From the NCBI GenBank assembly GCA_003132265.1, contig PKXE01000095.1:12679-24423 (forward strand): a DNA stretch of 11,745 nucleotides. The letters run 5' to 3'. Numbering within the stretch: position 1 is the first letter of the stretch; every line of letters begins with the position of its first letter. The stretch is from Candidatus Dormiibacterota bacterium (GTDB taxonomy: Bacteria > Chloroflexota > Dormibacteria > Aeolococcales > Bog-877). Below, piece by piece: positions 5,377-11,745 of this stretch. The position numbers and the translations under genes are program-made. Below the pieces are notes generated by a model. The model saw only the letters and a program-made list of their open reading frames with translations. It did no database searches and was not told the DNA's origin.

Positions 5377-8160
5377 ATGACAGCAACTTCTGCCAACGGC
5401 GAGGAGGCCCTGGTCTGCTTCGACCTGGAGACGACGGGCCTCAGTTCGCGTTCCGACCGCATCATCGAGATCGGCGCTGTGAAGTTCGACCGGACCGGGT
5501 TGCTGGACACCTACTCAACCCTGGCCGACCCGGGCATGCCCCTTCCCCTCGTGATCCAGCGCCTTTGCGGTCTCCACGACCAGGATCTCCGGGGTCAGCC
5601 GACGCCGGCGGAGGCGGTTGCCGGGTTGGCGCTGTTCTGCGAGGGGTGCACTCTGGTGGGGCACGGGGTCGCCTTTGACATGGCCTTCTGCTCTGAGGTC
5701 CTACCCGAAGCCTTCGCCGGGCGGCTGGCGCTGGACACAGCTGAGCTCGCCCGGGTCCTGCTCCCGTCCGCTTCGAGCCACAGCCTGGAGGAGCTCAGCC
5801 GGTCCCTCGAGCTGCTACATGATCGGCCTCATCGTGCCCTCTCCGACGCCGAGGCGACCCAGGCGCTCCTGCAGCGCCTGATCGAGACTGCCCAGGCGCT
5901 GCCGCTGAGACTACGGGAGAGGGTGCGCCAGCTCTGTGCCGAGGGGGGCTGGCCGACCGGGGAGTACCTGGCTCGGCAACTAGTGGGACTGGCAGTCACG
6001 GCCGCGGTCGAGGAGGTCGCCCGGCCGGTGGTCCCTACCCCACTGCCCCAGCCCCCGGCGGCCCCCCGGGACACTAAGGGTGGGATCGACGAACCGGGGA
6101 TCCTCTCGACGTTTGGGGCGGATGGGGCGCTCGCTCATTCCGAACCCGACTTCGAGTTGCGCGAGGAGCAGCAGCAGATGGCGCTGGCGGTCGCCCAGGC
6201 GTTCAACCGGAGCCAGACCCTCTTGGTGGAGGCGGGAACTGGCGTGGGCAAGTCGCTCGCGTACCTGATCCCGGCCCGGGAATGGGCCGCCCAAGGCGGG
6301 GGGCGAGTTCTGATATCGACCCACACCATCACCTTGCAGGAGCAGCTGGCTCAGCACGATGTGCCCGCCGCCGAGCGGGCTCAGCCGCTACCGCTGCGCA
6401 CCGCGGTGCTCAAGGGCAGGGGCAATTACCTCAGCCTGCGGCGGCTGGAGAGGTGGCTGGCGGCGGGCCCCGAGGGGCGGCGCCGCGATCCCGACGAAAT
6501 TCGCTTCAAGGTCAGGGCCCTGATCTGGGCTCACCAGAGCCAGGTCGGAGATCGCGCCGAGCTGAGGCTGGCCGGGCGGGATCCCGAATTCTGGGAGCGC
6601 GTCGGCTCCACCGTGGACGACTGCTTGGGTCCCGCCTGCCACAATTGGCGGGACGGTCGCTGCTTCATGGTCAAGGCGAGGGTGGAGGCCCGGGAGGCGG
6701 ACTTGGTCATCGTCAACCACGCCCTCCTGCTCTCCGGGGCCGACAGTGGCGGGGCGGTCCTGCCCGAGTTCCACCACCTCATCATCGACGAGGCTCACCA
6801 CCTTGAGGAAGCGGCCACCCTGGCCCAGGGTGAGAGGCTGGGGTTGGGCGCCATTCTGGCGGTGGTCGATCGCATTCCGGACTTCGGCGACAGCGAGGTG
6901 AATCGAGCGCTCAAGTCGGCCCGTCAGACGGCGAGCGCTGCCTTCGCCGATCTCCGTCACCTGGTCGCCTCAGAGTCCGCCAACCAAGGGAGCCGGGGCC
7001 CCTCGTTCGTGGTACTGGACAGTCGCCTCACCGCGACCGAGGCCTGGGAGCGGGCGAGCCGGTCGGTCTCGCGGCTTGGCCGGGCACTCCGCCAGGCCAG
7101 TGCCGCCCTGCGCACGGCGGCGGAGATCGGCAACGTCCAGCCCACCCTCTGGCCTCAACCCGACAACGGGGCCCGCGAATGCTGGGTTGCCGCCGAGGCC
7201 CTCCAGGGGATGGCGGGGCTGGTGGCCAGCAGCCTTGCCATCCCCGAAGGGGAGCCGACCCCGGCTACCGAGACGGCAGCCGGCGACAAGGTTGCCTGGG
7301 TGGAGGTGGAGAGGGGAGACCGCGCGGTGATCAGGACCGCTCCGGCCGAGGTGGCCAGCTCGCTCCGCGAGCACCTCTTCGAGCGTTGTGAGACCGTCGT
7401 CCTCACCTCGGCGACCATGGCGGTGGCCGGATCCTTCCGCTACCTTCGCGATCGCCTGGGCCTGGAGGGCGCCGAGGAATTGGTCTTGGACTCGCCCTTC
7501 GACTACCTCCGTCAGTCGCTCTGCTGCCTCCCCCGGGGGATGCCCGGTCATGGCGATCCCCACCACCCGCGGGTGGTGGCTGAAATGGTGGCCCAGATCG
7601 CGGTCGAGCTGGGGGGGCGGACCATGGTCCTCTTCACCGGCTACCAGGCCCTGCGAGAGGTGCATTCGCAGCTCCGCAACTTGCTCCAGGGTGAGGGGAT
7701 CGCGGTGCTCGGCCAGGGGTTGGACGGAACTCGCAACCAGGTGCTGCGCAACTTTCGCAAGGAGCCCCGGACGGTGCTCTTGGGGACCAACAGCTTCTGG
7801 GAGGGAATCGACCTTCCGGGGGACACGCTCCAGTGCGTCGTCATCGACAAGCTGCCCTTCCCGGTCCCCACCGACCCGATCTTCCAGGCGCGGGCGAGGG
7901 GCCGAGCAGACTCCTTTTCCCAGCTTTCGCTGCCGGAGGCGGTGCTGCGGCTCAAGCAAGGCTTCGGCCGGCTGGTGCGCCGCCATGGCGATCGCGGAGC
8001 GGTGGTGATCTGCGACCCGCGGATTTTGGAGCGAAAGTACGGGGCGGAGTTCGTGAGCGCCCTGCCGAAGGCCGCCTTCCTCTACGAGCCCCCGGAGGCG
8101 TTGGCCCCGCTGGTGGGCGCCTTCTTGCGGGGCGAGATGCCGGCCGCGGTGGTCAGCTGA
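5377..8160 (+). CDS. dinG: DinG-type helicase fused to DnaQ-like 3'-5' exonuclease
   Basis: Predicted DNA helicase/exonuclease of the XPD/DinG superfamily 2 group. The 927-residue product (from ATG 5377; GTG 5374 adds one) begins with a DEDDh exonuclease: FDLETTGL with Asp16 and Glu18, HGVAFD ending at Asp101, and HRALSDA with His152 and Asp157. A Pro-rich linker (about 215-240) leads to the helicase: Walker A EAGTGVGKS at 285-293, STHTITLQEQL at 314-324, DEAH at 471-474, TSATM at 677-681, GTNSFWEGID at 803-812 and QGFGRLVRR at 861-869. This fusion occurs in Firmicutes and Chloroflexota-like lineages. Three cysteines (416, 421, 429) match the Fe-S domain spacing of E. coli DinG, but the first ligand position, in NYLC, is Ser353. 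No other cysteine lies between there and 416. Exonuclease catalytic residues look intact. Bona fide repair role is inferred. Confidence 0.93.
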   Translation: MTATSANGEEALVCFDLETTGLSSRSDRIIEIGAVKFDRTGLLDTYSTLADPGMPLPLVIQRLCGLHDQDLRGQPTPAEAVAGLALFCEGCTLVGHGVAFDMAFCSEVLPEAFAGRLALDTAELARVLLPSASSHSLEELSRSLELLHDRPHRALSDAEATQALLQRLIETAQALPLRLRERVRQLCAEGGWPTGEYLARQLVGLAVTAAVEEVARPVVPTPLPQPPAAPRDTKGGIDEPGILSTFGADGALAHSEPDFELREEQQQMALAVAQAFNRSQTLLVEAGTGVGKSLAYLIPAREWAAQGGGRVLISTHTITLQEQLAQHDVPAAERAQPLPLRTAVLKGRGNYLSLRRLERWLAAGPEGRRRDPDEIRFKVRALIWAHQSQVGDRAELRLAGRDPEFWERVGSTVDDCLGPACHNWRDGRCFMVKARVEAREADLVIVNHALLLSGADSGGAVLPEFHHLIIDEAHHLEEAATLAQGERLGLGAILAVVDRIPDFGDSEVNRALKSARQTASAAFADLRHLVASESANQGSRGPSFVVLDSRLTATEAWERASRSVSRLGRALRQASAALRTAAEIGNVQPTLWPQPDNGARECWVAAEALQGMAGLVASSLAIPEGEPTPATETAAGDKVAWVEVERGDRAVIRTAPAEVASSLREHLFERCETVVLTSATMAVAGSFRYLRDRLGLEGAEELVLDSPFDYLRQSLCCLPRGMPGHGDPHHPRVVAEMVAQIAVELGGRTMVLFTGYQALREVHSQLRNLLQGEGIAVLGQGLDGTRNQVLRNFRKEPRTVLLGTNSFWEGIDLPGDTLQCVVIDKLPFPVPTDPIFQARARGRADSFSQLSLPEAVLRLKQGFGRLVRRHGDRGAVVICDPRILERKYGAEFVSALPKAAFLYEPPEALAPLVGAFLRGEMPAAVVS
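7560..7579. repeat. 20-base perfect palindrome inside dinG
   Basis: CCACCACCCGCGGGTGGTGG reads the same on both strands, with its centre between 7569 and 7570. It encodes His-His-Pro-Arg-Val-Val in the second helicase domain of DinG, in the variable stretch after the SPFDY motif. No T-run follows it. It could be a protein-binding site, a hairpin in the mRNA or chance; nothing here decides between these. Confidence 0.6.
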
Positions 8161-8161
8161 G

Positions 8162-9034
8162 GTGGCGGCTTCGAAGCGCCTGCGGATGGCCCTGGTCCAG
8201 CACCAGCCGGTTCTGGGTGACCTCCAGGCCAACCTCTTGTGGAGCTGCGAGCAGATCGCCGGCGAGGTCCGGGACGGCACCGACCTCGTGGTCTTTCCCG
8301 AATTGAGCCTGACCGGCTATTTCCTCAAGGACCTCACCCCCGAAATCGCGGTCACCTTGGCCGGTCCCGAGCTAAAGCAGCTGATCGAGGCGACCGGCCG
8401 GGCGAGCTCCCTGGTGGGGCTGGTCTTGGAGTCCCCCCAGTTCAACTTCTACAACGCCGCGGTTCTGATCTCCGACGGCGCGGTCCGCCAGGTCCACCGC
8501 AAGGTCTATCTGCCGACCTACGGGATGTTCGATGAGCAGCGCTACCTGGCCGCCGGCGACCGGTTCGAGGTGGTGGAGCTGGCCCTGGGTGGGGGTGCCA
8601 GCTGGCGGATCGGCATCCTGGTCTGTGAGGATCTCTGGCACCCCAGTTCTGCCTACCTCTTGAGCCGGGCCGGGGTGGACCTCCTCCTCTGCCCTTCCTC
8701 CAGCCCCGGGCGGGGGGTCGGGAGTGGGGAGGGGGAGCTGGGTAGCGCCGGCTCGTACGGCGCCATGCTGAGGACCTACGCCGAGCTGTTCACGGTCTTC
8801 GTCGCCTACTGCAACCGGGTCGGCTTCGAGGATGGTTTCCACTTCTGGGGGGGCAGCCGGCTGCTGGGCCCGGACGGCCGCATCCTGGCAGGCCCCTTGG
8901 AGGACTCCGCCGCGGTGCTCCACGCCGAGCTCGACCGCGGGGATGTGCGCAGGGCCAGGATCGCCCGCCCGCTTCTCCGGGACGAGAGGATCGACGTGGT
9001 CCAGCGCCAGCTGGGCATCGGCGGCGATGACTGA
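8162..9034 (+). CDS. Nitrilase-fold glutaminase chain of NAD synthase
   Basis: A carbon-nitrogen hydrolase that most likely releases ammonia from glutamine for the NAD synthetase encoded immediately downstream. The 290-residue product shows the Glu-Lys-Cys triad of the family: FPELSLTGY with Glu47, HRKVYLPTYG with Lys114, and VCEDLWHP with Cys155. The last motif, C-E-D-x-W, is the one seen in the glutaminase half of glutamine-dependent NadE. After Cys155 there is a Gly-rich loop (about 179-197) encoded almost wholly with GGG codons. The GTG start at 8162 lies 1 base after dinG; an in-frame ATG at 8186 gives MALVQHQPVLGD, closer to the usual family N-terminus, and may be the true start. The end overlaps nadE by 8 bases. 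An independent amidase role is possible but less likely given the overlap. Confidence 0.88.
   Translation: MAASKRLRMALVQHQPVLGDLQANLLWSCEQIAGEVRDGTDLVVFPELSLTGYFLKDLTPEIAVTLAGPELKQLIEATGRASSLVGLVLESPQFNFYNAAVLISDGAVRQVHRKVYLPTYGMFDEQRYLAAGDRFEVVELALGGGASWRIGILVCEDLWHPSSAYLLSRAGVDLLLCPSSSPGRGVGSGEGELGSAGSYGAMLRTYAELFTVFVAYCNRVGFEDGFHFWGGSRLLGPDGRILAGPLEDSAAVLHAELDRGDVRRARIARPLLRDERIDVVQRQLGIGGDD
8708..8742 (+). other. G-tract cluster, possible G-quadruplex
   Basis: Six runs of three or more G lie within 35 bases: 8708-8710, 8712-8717, 8720-8722, 8726-8729, 8731-8735 and 8740-8742, with spacers of 1 to 4 bases. This fits the standard pattern for an intramolecular G-quadruplex on the coding strand and therefore also in the mRNA. 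It lies in the Gly-rich loop of the glutaminase gene, where consecutive Gly codons are GGG. Confidence 0.55.
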
Positions 9035-9848
9035 CCTCTCGATCAACACCGAGCTGGTCTCAGGGATCCTCACCAAGTTCGTCCGTGACGAGGTGTTGAA
9101 AGTCGGCTCGAAGGGGGTGGTGGTCGGCATTTCCGGCGGGATTGACTCGGCACTTTCGGCCAAGTTGGCCGTCGAGGCGCTCGGGCCCGCGGCAGTGACC
9201 GGACTGGCGATGCCCTACCGAGAGAGCACCGCGAGCAGTCTGGAGGACGCCCAGCTGGTCGCCGCCCAGCTGAGCATCGAGCTGATGGTGATCGAGATCA
9301 GCCCCCAGATCGACGCCTACTTTTCGAAGTTTCCCGAGGCGGATCCCACTCGGCGGGGCAACAAGATGGCCCGGGAGAGGATGAGCATTCTCTACGACAT
9401 CTCCGCCACCCGTTCCGCCCTGGTGCTGGGCACCAGCAACAAGTCGGAGCTGCTCTTGGGCTACAGCACCCTCTGGGGTGACGGCGCCCACGCTCTGAAC
9501 CCCCTGGGCGACCTCTACAAGACTCAGGTGTTCCAGCTGGCCCGGCACCTCGGCCTGCCCCCGCGGATCGTGGACAAACCACCGTCGGCTGACCTCTTCT
9601 TGGGCCAGTCCGACGAGGCGGACCTGGGATTCACCTACGAGCAGGCCGATCGGATCCTCTTCCACCTGATCGACGAGCGCCGCTCGCCGGATGAGCTCTC
9701 CGACCTCGGGCTGGACCCCTTGCTGGTTCGGGTAGTGTGGCAGCGAGTCCAGGCCTCGCAGTTCAAGCGGCAGCCATCGCTGATCGCCAAGCTCTCCAGC
9801 CGCAGCGTCGGCCAGGACTTCCGGTATCCCCGCGACTGGGGTCACTGA
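9027..9848 (+). CDS. nadE: NAD synthetase (amidating chain)
   Basis: Catalyses the last step of NAD synthesis: ATP-dependent amidation of nicotinate adenine dinucleotide through an adenylated intermediate. The 273-residue product has the PP-loop SGGIDS at 36-41, AMPYRES at 61-67, NKMARERMSILYD at 112-124, GTSNKSELLLGY at 135-146 with GDGAHALNPLGDLYKTQV at 151-168, and KPPSADLFLGQSDE at 184-197. These match the synthetase half of glutamine-dependent and archaeal-type enzymes better than the B. subtilis type. The ATG at 9027 overlaps the glutaminase gene by 8 bases (ATGACTGA) in a different frame, so translation is probably coupled. Together the two chains (290 + 273) are close in size to the shorter one-chain bacterial enzyme, so this looks like a split version at the domain boundary. 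A frameshift in a fused gene is a less likely alternative. Confidence 0.96.
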   Translation: MTDLSINTELVSGILTKFVRDEVLKVGSKGVVVGISGGIDSALSAKLAVEALGPAAVTGLAMPYRESTASSLEDAQLVAAQLSIELMVIEISPQIDAYFSKFPEADPTRRGNKMARERMSILYDISATRSALVLGTSNKSELLLGYSTLWGDGAHALNPLGDLYKTQVFQLARHLGLPPRIVDKPPSADLFLGQSDEADLGFTYEQADRILFHLIDERRSPDELSDLGLDPLLVRVVWQRVQASQFKRQPSLIAKLSSRSVGQDFRYPRDWGH

Positions 9849-9853
9849 CCCCA

Positions 9854-10543
9854 TTGGCGGGCGTGCTCTACGTGGTGGCGACCCCGATCGGGAACCTGGC
9901 CGACCTTTCGCCCCGGGCGGCCGAGATCCTGGGCCAGGTGGTGGCGGTGGTGGCGGAGGACACCCGCCGGAGTGGTGTCCTGCTCAAGGGGTTGGCGGTG
10001 CGGCCTCGGCTGATCTCGCTGCCGGGAGAGCAGGAGGAGCGACGAATCCCGCTCGTCCTGGAGCAGCTGGGGAGCGGCGACGTGGCGCTGGTCTCCGATG
10101 CGGGAACTCCCGCCATCAGTGATCCCGGCCGGAGACTGGTCGCGGCGGCCCGGGAGGCGGGCTTCCAGGTGGTGGCGGTGCCCGGCCCGTCGGCGCTGGT
10201 GGCCGCGGTCTCCGCCAGTGGGCTGCGGGCTGATCGTTTCCTCTTTCTCGGATTCCTGCCGCGGACGAAGTCGCGGAGTCAGCGCCTCCTCGAGGCGGCC
10301 GACAGTTGGGCTCTGGTATTCCACGAGTCGCCCCACCGGCTGGCAGCCACCCTGGAGTGGGCGGCGGAGGTGCTGGGCTCGCGCCGGGTGGCCGTGGCCA
10401 GGGAGATCTCCAAGCTGCACGAGAGTTGGTACCTCGGTACCGCGGCTGAGCTGGCCGCCCAGTTCCGGGCCGACCCGCCGCGGGGGGAGTGCACCGTAGT
10501 GGTCGAGGCCCCACCGGGGAAGCGGGCGGTGATCGATGGCTGA
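9854..10543 (+). CDS. rsmI: 16S rRNA (cytidine-1402-2'-O)-methyltransferase RsmI
   Basis: SAM-dependent methyltransferase that modifies C1402 in the 16S decoding centre. The 229-residue product is a single tetrapyrrole-methylase fold: LYVVATPIGNLADLSPRA at 5-22, AEDTRRSGVLL at 34-44, VSDAGTPAISDPG at 80-92, VPGPSA at 109-114, FLGFLP at 131-136 and the late family motif VAREISKLHESW at 181-192. I chose TTG at 9854, 5 bases after nadE, because it gives MAGVLYVVATP, like other family members; GTG at 9863 is possible and would remove three residues. The protein is about 50-60 residues shorter than E. coli or B. subtilis RsmI: it stops at VVVEAPPGKR and has no C-terminal helical extension. The end overlaps tatD by 8 bases. 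Confidence 0.94.
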   Translation: MAGVLYVVATPIGNLADLSPRAAEILGQVVAVVAEDTRRSGVLLKGLAVRPRLISLPGEQEERRIPLVLEQLGSGDVALVSDAGTPAISDPGRRLVAAAREAGFQVVAVPGPSALVAAVSASGLRADRFLFLGFLPRTKSRSQRLLEAADSWALVFHESPHRLAATLEWAAEVLGSRRVAVAREISKLHESWYLGTAAELAAQFRADPPRGECTVVVEAPPGKRAVIDG

Positions 10544-11336
10544 CCGAGAGGTGGTGCTGATCGACGCTCACTGCCATCTGGATGAGCTGGCGCGAAGAGG
10601 GGTGGCCGCGAGGGAAGCGGTGGAGCAAGCCCACCGGGCCGGGGTCCACCAGATGGTCACCAGCGGCGATGGACTGCTGGACAGCCGGGCTGCCTCGGTT
10701 TTGGCCGAAGCGTTTCCCGAGGTCTTCTTCACGGTTGGCTGGCATCCGGTCAACCCCCTGCCTCCGACGGAAGCCGAGCTGATCCAGATGCGTGAGTTGC
10801 TGGCTCATCCCAAGGCTCTGGCGGTGGGGGAGGTCGGCCTGGACTACTTCTTCCGCCCCGGCTACCTGGAAACACCTCCGGAAGTGCAGCGGGAGGTCTT
10901 CGCCACCATGCTCATTTTGGCAGCTGAGCTGGCCAAGCCAGTGGTCATCCACCAACGCCAGGCCCATGCCGACCTGCTTCAGCTGCTGGATGACGGGCCA
11001 TCGGTGACCGGCATCCTGCACTGCTTCAGCGGGGATCGCGCCTTCGCCGAGGCGGCGGCGGCGCGGGGGCTCTACTGCTCCTTTGCGGGCAACGTCACCT
11101 TCAAGTCAGCGCGCGACCTTCAGGAGGCGGCCCGGGCGGTTCCCTCCGAACTGCTGCTGGTGGAGACGGATGCGCCCTTCCTGGCGCCGGAGCCGCATCG
11201 CGGGCAGAGCAGCCAGCCGGCCATGGTCCGGGCCACCGCTCAGTGGCTGGCGGTGTGGCGAGGGGACTGCCTGGAATCGCTCTCGGCCGTAACCACCGAG
11301 AACACCCGGCGGGCCCTCGGAATCCCGGCCCCTTGA
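10536..11336 (+). CDS. tatD: TatD family metal-dependent DNase
   Basis: Amidohydrolase-fold nuclease; characterised members are Mg-dependent 3'-5' exonucleases acting on single-stranded DNA and RNA. The 266-residue product has every expected metal site: DAHCHL with His12 and His14, GEVGLDYFF with Glu99, VIHQRQA with His139, HCFSG with His162 and ETDAPFLAPEPHRGQ with Asp212. The usual HSRDA reads HQRQA, and the NEP after RGK reads SSQP, both small variations. ATG at 10536 overlaps the rsmI stop by 8 bases and has GGCGGTGA just upstream. In many bacteria tatD lies between metG and rnmV-rsmA; here metG and rnmV are missing and tatD sits directly between rsmI and rsmA. The in vivo role is inferred only. 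Confidence 0.94.
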   Translation: MADREVVLIDAHCHLDELARRGVAAREAVEQAHRAGVHQMVTSGDGLLDSRAASVLAEAFPEVFFTVGWHPVNPLPPTEAELIQMRELLAHPKALAVGEVGLDYFFRPGYLETPPEVQREVFATMLILAAELAKPVVIHQRQAHADLLQLLDDGPSVTGILHCFSGDRAFAEAAAARGLYCSFAGNVTFKSARDLQEAARAVPSELLLVETDAPFLAPEPHRGQSSQPAMVRATAQWLAVWRGDCLESLSAVTTENTRRALGIPAP

Positions 11337-11745
11337 GCGTTCCCGACCTCTGCGCTCCGGGGACGGCCCGGGCGGTCGCGCGCCGGTTTGGGATCAGTCC
11401 CCGCCGCGAGATGGGCCAGAACTTCCTGGTCGACCGCGAGGTGCGGGACGCCATCGCGGCCACCGCCGCCCCAGCCGAGGAGGTGCTGGAGATCGGCCCG
11501 GGGCTGGGCGCTTTGACCCAGGGCCTGTTGGAGCAAGGCCGGCGGGTGGTCGCGGTGGAGCTCGACCCCCGCTGCGTCGCTGCCCTCGGGCTGCTGCGCA
11601 GCCGCTATCCCGGGCTGACGGTGGTGGAGGCGGACATCCTCGAGGTCATCCCCGAACAGCTCGGTCTCACGGCGCCGACGGTGCTTGGCAACCTGCCCTA
11701 CCGGATCACCGGGGCCCTGCTTCCCTGGGTCATGGGTTGGGATTC
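11333..11745 (+). CDS. rsmA: 16S rRNA dimethyladenosine transferase, 3'-partial
   Basis: RsmA (KsgA) dimethylates A1518 and A1519 in the 3' minor domain of 16S rRNA, a late checkpoint of small-subunit assembly. The frame is open to the window end, giving 137 residues. The visible part has GQNFLVD at 28-34, the SAM-binding EIGPGLGALT at 53-62, VELD at 75-78, EADILEV at 99-105 and the catalytic NLPY at 120-123. The best start is TTG at 11333, which overlaps the tatD stop as TTGA; it gives 26 residues before the first in-frame ATG (11411), which lies inside the conserved block and is too late. The ISPRRE before MGQNFL replaces the common PKKSL. The C-terminal RNA-binding domain lies beyond the window. 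Confidence 0.94.
   Translation, partial: MSVPDLCAPGTARAVARRFGISPRREMGQNFLVDREVRDAIAATAAPAEEVLEIGPGLGALTQGLLEQGRRVVAVELDPRCVAALGLLRSRYPGLTVVEADILEVIPEQLGLTAPTVLGNLPYRITGALLPWVMGWD

Noticed and set aside
6970..8280. Long open frame of 436 codons on the - strand opposite dinG and the start of the glutaminase gene
   Set aside because: Expected shadow in GC-rich DNA. It lies opposite well-matched helicase motifs, and its translation has no recognisable domain and an odd, Gly/His/Arg-rich composition.
1..11745. CRISPR arrays, insertion sequences, tRNA genes, toxin-antitoxin pairs or phage genes
   Set aside because: I looked on both strands and found no regularly spaced repeats, transposase-like frames, tRNA-like folds or small paired genes; coding sequence fills nearly the whole window.

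Overview
The window is a gene-dense stretch of GC-rich bacterial chromosome (about two-thirds G+C or more by eye). It holds eleven protein genes, all on the + strand, most of them overlapping or separated by a few bases. The only gap longer than 10 bases is 59 bases at 5315-5373. I see no tRNA, rRNA, CRISPR array, insertion sequence, prophage gene or sign of recent transfer. Several genes start with GTG or TTG. Gene content (nadK-recN and scpA-scpB-rluB-cmk blocks, a DinG helicase fused to a DnaQ-type exonuclease, NAD synthase in two chains) fits a GC-rich Terrabacteria lineage such as Dormibacterota/Chloroflexota or a deep Actinobacteriota branch. That placement is inference from family memory, not from a tree.

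Layout. 1-879: NAD kinase, cut at its 5' end by the window edge. 883-2610: RecN. 2614-3892: ScpA and ScpB, the partners of the SMC condensin. 3882-4610: an RluB/RsuA-type pseudouridine synthase. 4616-5314: cytidylate kinase. 5315-5373: the one real intergenic gap. 5377-8160: exonuclease-DinG helicase fusion. 8162-9848: a nitrilase-fold glutaminase chain and a separate NAD synthetase chain, overlapping by 8 bases. 9854-10543: RsmI. 10536-11336: TatD. 11333 to the window end: RsmA/KsgA, cut at its 3' end.

The genes fall into four housekeeping themes. Chromosome upkeep: RecN, ScpAB, DinG and TatD. NAD(P) supply: NadK at the start and two-chain NAD synthase near the end. rRNA modification: RluB, RsmI and RsmA; the last two both act on the 16S decoding region in characterised bacteria. 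Nucleotide supply: Cmk. The tight packing suggests one or two long transcripts with translational coupling; the gap before dinG is the only obvious place for a second promoter.

I do not see a clearly new biological system. The points most worth a second look are: DinG has lost one of the four expected Fe-S cysteines (Ser in its place); RecN has a changed version of the family's HGQH motif; NAD synthase is split into overlapping genes; a dense run of G-tracts sits in the glutaminase gene; a 20-base perfect palindrome lies inside dinG; ScpA has a divergent N-terminus; and RsmI lacks the usual C-terminal extension.
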